Source: Bacteroidota bacterium | Lineage (GTDB): Bacteria; Bacteroidota; Bacteroidia; Sphingobacteriales; Sphingobacteriaceae | NCBI GenBank assembly: GCA_023450085.1 | Contig: JAEXHI010000021.1 | Span: 62,001-126,000, forward strand | Length of the DNA stretch: 64,000 nt | Direction: 5' to 3' | Part shown: positions 59,570 through 64,000 of the stretch, in pieces | Position numbering within the stretch: the stretch's first letter is position 1 | Layout: each line of letters begins with the position of its first letter | The notes under the pieces: generated by a model | The model's input: the letters and a program-made list of their open reading frames with translations, nothing else | Told to the model about the DNA's origin: nothing | Databases searched by the model: none | Program-made: the position numbers and the translations under genes

Positions 59570-61759
59570 CTAGTTTCCTAACTCACTCATGAATTTAATG
59601 CGCATTAATTGGATTTCTTCTCTGGTATAATCAGTTTCGCCCAAGTCTCTTAATGCTAAGTCTATTGAATCGGTATCTGCAGATTGGAAATAGTCAAAAA
59701 CCTCATCTTGCCTATCTTCGTCTATCATTTCATCAATGTAATAGGTTAAATTAAGTTTTGTACCTGAGTTTACAATCGCTTCCACTTCTTTGATGATATC
59801 TGCATAGGTAATGCCTTTTGAACGGGCAATATCTTCTAAGCTAATTTGTCTATCAATATTTTGAATAATAGAGACTTTTAAAGCAGACTTATTGGCTTGG
59901 GTTTTGATTACCAAATCCACTGGCCTGTCAATATCATTGTCTTCTACGTACTTTTTAATCAGTTCAATAAAAGGTGCTCCAAATTTAAGAGCCTTACCAT
60001 TACCAACACCCGAAATCTGTTTCAATTCATCGCTGGTAATAGGATAATGGGTACACATTTCTTCCAAAGAAGGGTCTTGGAAAACTACAAATGGAGGGAC
60101 ATTTTTCTGTTTGGCAATTTTCTTGCGCAGGTCCTTTAACAGTTGCAGTAACTGGGTATCTAAAGCGGCTGTAGCTTGTTTTGCTTCATCCTCATCCTCT
60201 TCACCCGCCATATCCACTATTTCGTTTAATATAAACTTAAGGCTATAAGGACTTTCGATAAACTCGCGACCAATTTTGGTAAGTTTTAATAATCCATAAT
60301 TGTCAATATCCTTCGCTAAAAAGTTATTTAAAACGGCTTGTCTCAACAATGATTTCCATAAATTCTCACCATCTTCTTTACCCGAACCAAATTCAGGGAG
60401 TTTGCTATGTTCATAAGCAATGGTTTGAGCGGTTTCATACCCCATAAATACATTAATCAAATGGGCATCGTCAAACTTCTCTCCACTGCTTTCAACCAGT
60501 TTCAATAAGGTTAATAGCTTTTCTTCTGCGTCAAACTGTTGTTTTGGCTTTTTACAGTTATCGCACATGCAGTTACAGCCAGTTTCATTGAAATTCTCTC
60601 CGAAATAGTGCAAGATTTGCTTTCTTCTACAAACAGAAGATTCCGCATAATCTATTACTTCTTTCAAAATCTGAGTACCAATTTCACGTTCGGAAACAGG
60701 TTTGTCTTTCATGAATTTTGCCAGCTTCTCGACATCTTTCTGCGAGTAAAAGGCAATACAAACCCCTTCTCCTCCATCACGACCAGCTCTTCCAGTTTCC
60801 TGATAATAGCCCTCCATGCTTTTCGGTACATCGTGGTGAATTACAAATCTAACGTCTGGTTTATCAATTCCCATCCCGAAGGCAATGGTAGCAACAATTA
60901 CTTCCACATCCTCCATTAAGAACTTATCCTGTGTCTCGGCTCTTACTTTTGGTTCTAATCCAGCGTGATAAGGTAAAGCTTTGATACCGTTGATGTTCAA
61001 ATTTTCAGCAACTTCTTCTACCTTTTTACGGCTTAAACAGTAAATAATTCCAGATTTACCTGGATTATATTTTACATATTTAATGATTTCTTTATTGATG
61101 TTTTTCTTAGGGCGGATTTCATAAAACAGGTTTGGCCTATTAAATGACGACTTGAACAAAGTAGCATCAGACATACCTAAGTTTTTGATGATATCTTGTT
61201 GTACCTTAGGTGTTGCGGTAGCGGTTAAAGCTATAATTGGAATGTTGTCACCTAATCCAGCGATTACCTGTCTGATTTTTCGATACTCTGGCCTAAAATC
61301 ATGTCCCCATTCAGAAATACAGTGCGCCTCATCTACCGCAACAAAAGAAATTTTCAATAATCTTAAAAAATCGATATTCTCTTGTTTGGCTAAAGATTCA
61401 GGGGCGACATACAACAATTTGGTATGTCCATTTAATAAATCGGTTTTCACTTGTGTGATTTCCGATTTGGTTAATGATGAATTTAAAAAATGCGCTATGC
61501 TATCATTTCCACCAAATGCCCTAATCTGGTCAACTTGATTTTTCATCAAGGCGATGAGTGGTGAAATTACAATGGCAGTACCTTCGCTCATTAAAGCAGG
61601 CAACTGATAACAGATGGACTTTCCTCCACCCGTTGGCATAATTACAAATGTATTTTTTCCCTCTAATATATTGGTGATAATCGATTCTTGATCGCCTTTA
61701 AAATTATCGAAACCGAAGAATGTTTGAAGGTTATCAAATAAAGACTTCTTGACGTCCAT
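59570..61759 (-). CDS. recQ: ATP-dependent DNA helicase RecQ
   Basis: 729 residues from ATG 61759 (MDVKKSLFDNLQTFFGF). Helicase motifs: Walker A MPTGGGKSICYQ, DEAH box VDEAHCISEWGHDFR, YYQETGRAGRDG; RecQ zinc cysteines CRRKQILHYF...CNCMCDNCKKP; an HRDC-like domain (FQDPSLEEMCTHYP) and an extra acidic C-terminal winged region. The TTG at 61795 that would extend the protein overlaps a promoter-like TTATTTTG, so ATG is preferred. Divergent from kdsD. Confidence 0.95.
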   Translation of the reverse strand: MDVKKSLFDNLQTFFGFDNFKGDQESIITNILEGKNTFVIMPTGGGKSICYQLPALMSEGTAIVISPLIALMKNQVDQIRAFGGNDSIAHFLNSSLTKSEITQVKTDLLNGHTKLLYVAPESLAKQENIDFLRLLKISFVAVDEAHCISEWGHDFRPEYRKIRQVIAGLGDNIPIIALTATATPKVQQDIIKNLGMSDATLFKSSFNRPNLFYEIRPKKNINKEIIKYVKYNPGKSGIIYCLSRKKVEEVAENLNINGIKALPYHAGLEPKVRAETQDKFLMEDVEVIVATIAFGMGIDKPDVRFVIHHDVPKSMEGYYQETGRAGRDGGEGVCIAFYSQKDVEKLAKFMKDKPVSEREIGTQILKEVIDYAESSVCRRKQILHYFGENFNETGCNCMCDNCKKPKQQFDAEEKLLTLLKLVESSGEKFDDAHLINVFMGYETAQTIAYEHSKLPEFGSGKEDGENLWKSLLRQAVLNNFLAKDIDNYGLLKLTKIGREFIESPYSLKFILNEIVDMAGEEDEDEAKQATAALDTQLLQLLKDLRKKIAKQKNVPPFVVFQDPSLEEMCTHYPITSDELKQISGVGNGKALKFGAPFIELIKKYVEDNDIDRPVDLVIKTQANKSALKVSIIQNIDRQISLEDIARSKGITYADIIKEVEAIVNSGTKLNLTYYIDEMIDEDRQDEVFDYFQSADTDSIDLALRDLGETDYTREEIQLMRIKFMSELGN

Positions 61760-61792
61760 TTCCTGTGCTGAATATTGTGTGCTATTATTGTT

Positions 61793-61810
61793 CAAAATAA
61801 CATAATTTTG
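61793..61810. promoter_or_regulatory. Head-to-head -7 boxes of recQ and kdsD
   Basis: On the minus strand TTATTTTG (61793-61800, imperfect) faces recQ; on the plus strand TAATTTTG (61803-61810) faces kdsD. Only 2 bp separate them, so the two promoters probably exclude each other. Confidence 0.5.
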
Positions 61811-61846
61811 CAGTAATTAAAGTATTAATTTACTAATAAATTCTCT

Positions 61847-62812
61847 TTGGAAAGTAAAAAATCTATAATTGATTCGGCTACATCTACGCTGAAGCTGGAA
61901 TCTGAAGCCATATTGGGGCTAATTGACTATATCGACGATGATTTTGTAGCGACTGTTAACACTATTTTGAGTAGTCAAGGACGTGTGATTGTCACTGGAA
62001 TTGGCAAAAGTGCCATCATTGCACAAAAAATAGTAGCCACCTTTAACTCCACTGGTACGCCAGCTGTTTTTATGCATGCTGCAGATGCAGTACATGGTGA
62101 CCTAGGTATGATTCAAAAAGATGATGTGGTACTTTGTTTGTCTAAAAGTGGTAATACCCCAGAAATTAAATTGCTAGCTCCTCTATTGAAACTATCAGGG
62201 AATAAGTTAGTGGCTATGCTGGGAAATATCCAATCTGATTTAGCTAAACAGGCAGACTTGATTTTGAATACAACAGTAAAAAAGGAAGCTTGCCCACACA
62301 ATTTAGCACCTACTACCAGTACTACTGCGCAATTGGCTATGGGCGATGCTCTAGCGATTTGTTTATTACAGGCTAGAAATTTCCAGTCTATTGACTTTGC
62401 CAAATATCACCCAGGAGGTTCATTAGGTAAAAGATTGTATTTAAAAGCTGGCGATATTGCTGCTAAAAATGAAAAACCTTCAATATCTCCAGATGCTCCA
62501 GTAAAAGATATTATTATTCAAATTAGTAAAAACCGTTTAGGAGCTGTTGTTGTTACTGAAAATGATGAGATTCGAGGAGTAATTACGGATGGAGATATCA
62601 GACGGATGCTTGAAAAACACACTAATCTTGAAAATATCAAAGCTAGTGACTTAATGAACACCAACCCTAAGAAAATAGATAGTGAAGAGTTGGCCTTACT
62701 AGCATTAGAGATTATCAAGAAGAACAATATTACTCAAATTTTGGTGACCAAAGAAGGTCGTTATTTTGGTTTAGTTCATTTACACGACCTTTTACAGGAA
62801 GGTATCGTATAA
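61847..62812 (+). CDS. kdsD: D-arabinose-5-phosphate isomerase (KpsF/GutQ family)
   Basis: 321 residues: SIS domain (GIGKSAIIAQKIVATFNSTGTP, SKSGNTPEIKLL) and two CBS domains (about 205-255 and 270-320). Converts ribulose-5-phosphate to arabinose-5-phosphate for KDO. The start is TTG at 61847; the next in-frame ATG lies deep in the SIS domain, so the non-standard start is well supported. Followed 21 bp later by manC. Confidence 0.93.
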   Translation: MESKKSIIDSATSTLKLESEAILGLIDYIDDDFVATVNTILSSQGRVIVTGIGKSAIIAQKIVATFNSTGTPAVFMHAADAVHGDLGMIQKDDVVLCLSKSGNTPEIKLLAPLLKLSGNKLVAMLGNIQSDLAKQADLILNTTVKKEACPHNLAPTTSTTAQLAMGDALAICLLQARNFQSIDFAKYHPGGSLGKRLYLKAGDIAAKNEKPSISPDAPVKDIIIQISKNRLGAVVVTENDEIRGVITDGDIRRMLEKHTNLENIKASDLMNTNPKKIDSEELALLALEIIKKNNITQILVTKEGRYFGLVHLHDLLQEGIV

Positions 62813-62833
62813 AAACATATATTTGCCTTTAGC

Positions 62834-63925
62834 ATGAACAAAAACAGGTATGCATTAATTATGGCTGGCGGTGTAGGAAGCCGTTTTTGGCCAGTTAGCC
62901 GCACAGAATTTCCGAAGCAGTTTATCGATTTTTTTGGTATTGGTAAAACACTTATACAAAGCACTTACGAACGTTTTTTACAACTCTGTTTACCTGAGAA
63001 TATCTTCATTGTTACCAATGAAAACTATGTAGATCTGATTAAAGAGCAATTGCCACAATTGGGTGAAAATCAGATTTTAGCGGAGCCGTTAATGCGTAAT
63101 ACCGCACCTTGTATCGCTTATGGTTCAGCTAAAATTTCGGAAATCAACCCTGATGCGGTCATTGTAGTTGCTCCTTCAGACCATACTATTGGTAACTTGG
63201 CAGCTTTTGTTAATGCCATTGAAACATCGATGGAAGTGGCTGCACAAACTGATTGCCTAATCACTTTAGGAATTAAACCCAACCGACCGGATACTGGTTA
63301 TGGTTATATTCAATATACAGACGAAGTTTTAGTTGGTAATACCGAAGTTCATAAAGTAAAAACATTTACAGAAAAGCCAAATTTAGAGCTTGCTAAGTCT
63401 TTCTTGCAAAGTGGTGATTTCCTTTGGAATGCTGGTATTTTTATCTGGTCTGCACACGCTATTAACAGAGCGTTACAGAGACATTTACCAGATATGCACG
63501 AAATTTTTACTGGAGGTAGAACAGTATATAATACGGATAGCGAAAAGGCTTTCATTGCCAATGCTTATCAGCTTTGCACCAATATTTCCATTGATTTTGG
63601 CATCATGGAAAAAGCAGATAACGTTTTTGTATTACCGTCAGACTTTGGATGGTCTGATTTGGGAACATGGGCTTCTATTTATGAAATGGCCGAAAAAGAT
63701 TACGTCGGCAATGCGGTAATTCCATCAGAACACGTAATGATGTACGATTCTTCTAACTGTATGGTAAATGTACCGAAAGAAAAATTGGTCATTCTGCAAG
63801 GAATGCACGATTACATTGTAGTGGAGGAAAACAACACCTTATTAATCTGCAAACGAGCAGAAGAGCAAAACGTTAAAAACATTGTAGCTGATGTAAAAGC
63901 AAAGTTTGGCGGGAAGTTTATCTAG
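62834..63925 (+). CDS. manC: Mannose-1-phosphate guanylyltransferase
   Basis: 363 residues. Makes GDP-mannose for polysaccharide synthesis. Nucleotide-binding motif LIMAGGVGSRFWPVSR and PKQF at the N-terminus, VAPSDH and FTEKPN, WNAGIFIW further on. No fused isomerase domain, so it is the single-domain form. Its stop shares CTAG with the convergent methyltransferase gene. Gene symbol by function. Confidence 0.93.
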   Translation: MNKNRYALIMAGGVGSRFWPVSRTEFPKQFIDFFGIGKTLIQSTYERFLQLCLPENIFIVTNENYVDLIKEQLPQLGENQILAEPLMRNTAPCIAYGSAKISEINPDAVIVVAPSDHTIGNLAAFVNAIETSMEVAAQTDCLITLGIKPNRPDTGYGYIQYTDEVLVGNTEVHKVKTFTEKPNLELAKSFLQSGDFLWNAGIFIWSAHAINRALQRHLPDMHEIFTGGRTVYNTDSEKAFIANAYQLCTNISIDFGIMEKADNVFVLPSDFGWSDLGTWASIYEMAEKDYVGNAVIPSEHVMMYDSSNCMVNVPKEKLVILQGMHDYIVVEENNTLLICKRAEEQNVKNIVADVKAKFGGKFI

Positions 63926-64000
63926 CCCGTCACACGTTGCCTTACAGCTTCATATAAAATTACTCCAGCAGCAACCGAAACATTTAAAGATTCGATTTTT
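63922..64000 (-). CDS. TrmH-family 23S rRNA methyltransferase (RlmB-like), C-terminal end
   Basis: The minus strand reads KIESLNVSVAAGVILYEAVRQRVTG and a stop at 63922-63924. SLNVSVAAGxxLYE is the last SpoU/TrmH motif, which forms the knot and binds SAM. The rest of the gene lies beyond the window edge. Its stop codon overlaps the manC stop on the opposite strand (CTAG). Confidence 0.85.
   Translation of the reverse strand, partial: KIESLNVSVAAGVILYEAVRQRVTG

Noticed and set aside
1..64000. Transposase, integrase or phage genes to explain the repeats
   Set aside because: None of the reading frames shows DDE, tyrosine recombinase or phage structural motifs; mobility must come from elsewhere if these elements move.

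Overview
The window is chromosomal DNA from an aerobic Gram-negative Bacteroidota, most likely of the Sphingobacteriaceae (Pedobacter-like). The evidence is AT-rich sequence, lipoproteins with Bacteroidota-style signal peptides, TAnnTTTG promoter boxes, a PorE-like TPR/PD40/OmpA protein, KDO synthesis genes (kdsB, kdsA, kdsD), an Hc1 histone-like gene and an RNase P RNA gene with its own TAnnTTTG promoter. I saw no rRNA, tRNA, CRISPR array, prophage or transposase.

Layout. 1-2.1 kb: end of a deoxynucleoside kinase gene, a DUF5808 membrane protein, kdsB and a lipoprotein. 2.5-8.0 kb: a co-directional block of envelope proteins centred on an MbnP-like lipoprotein and a diheme MbnH/MauG-like peroxidase, followed by a Cys-tagged beta-barrel, a coiled-coil lipoprotein, a YHS protein, a SCO1/SenC protein and a monoheme cytochrome c. 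It looks like a periplasmic copper-handling module. 8.2-8.6 kb: rnpB. 8.6-18 kb: small stress proteins, Hc1, an MBL hydrolase, LD-carboxypeptidase, topB, a LacI regulator and mnmA. 18.3-23 kb: an accessory stretch with a Crp/Fnr regulator and membrane protein, a broken AraC/VOC scar, an SDR, an HxlR/nitroreductase pair and several repeat elements. 23-31 kb: an ABC-F ATPase, M90 peptidase, glutathione peroxidase, topA. 31.4-39.7 kb: the alpha-2-macroglobulin/PBP1C pair. 39.9-44.2 kb: an AGMO-like hydroxylase with a YhhN lysoplasmalogenase, a DUF421-zinc-ribbon protein, YjbR and a YhhQ transporter. 44.4-49.6 kb: a methionine/glutamine transaminase with an omega-amidase, then glycosylasparaginase, DUF2314 protein and cutC. 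50.7-64 kb: lepA, folD, a Rieske protein, queE, the PorE-like protein, kdsA, recQ, kdsD, manC and the end of an RlmB-like methyltransferase gene.

How genes work together. KdsD makes arabinose-5-phosphate, KdsA makes KDO-8-phosphate and KdsB activates KDO for lipid A-core synthesis, although the three genes are spread from one end of the window to the other. QueE (7-deazaguanine synthesis) and YhhQ (uptake of queuosine precursors) give both de novo and salvage entry to queuosine. The aminotransferase and omega-amidase form a glutamine-driven transamination couple. The alpha-2-macroglobulin and PBP1C form a periplasmic defence/repair pair.

The most unusual parts are (i) the MbnP/MbnH-type copper module without methanobactin genes, (ii) the AGMO-like/YhhN pair that suggests ether-lipid breakdown, and (iii) a dense set of intergenic palindromes, including a composite element of roughly 320 bp that is usually followed by a palindrome with AGACTTACGAAGTTT ends. 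All calls are from reading the sequence; no database search was run.
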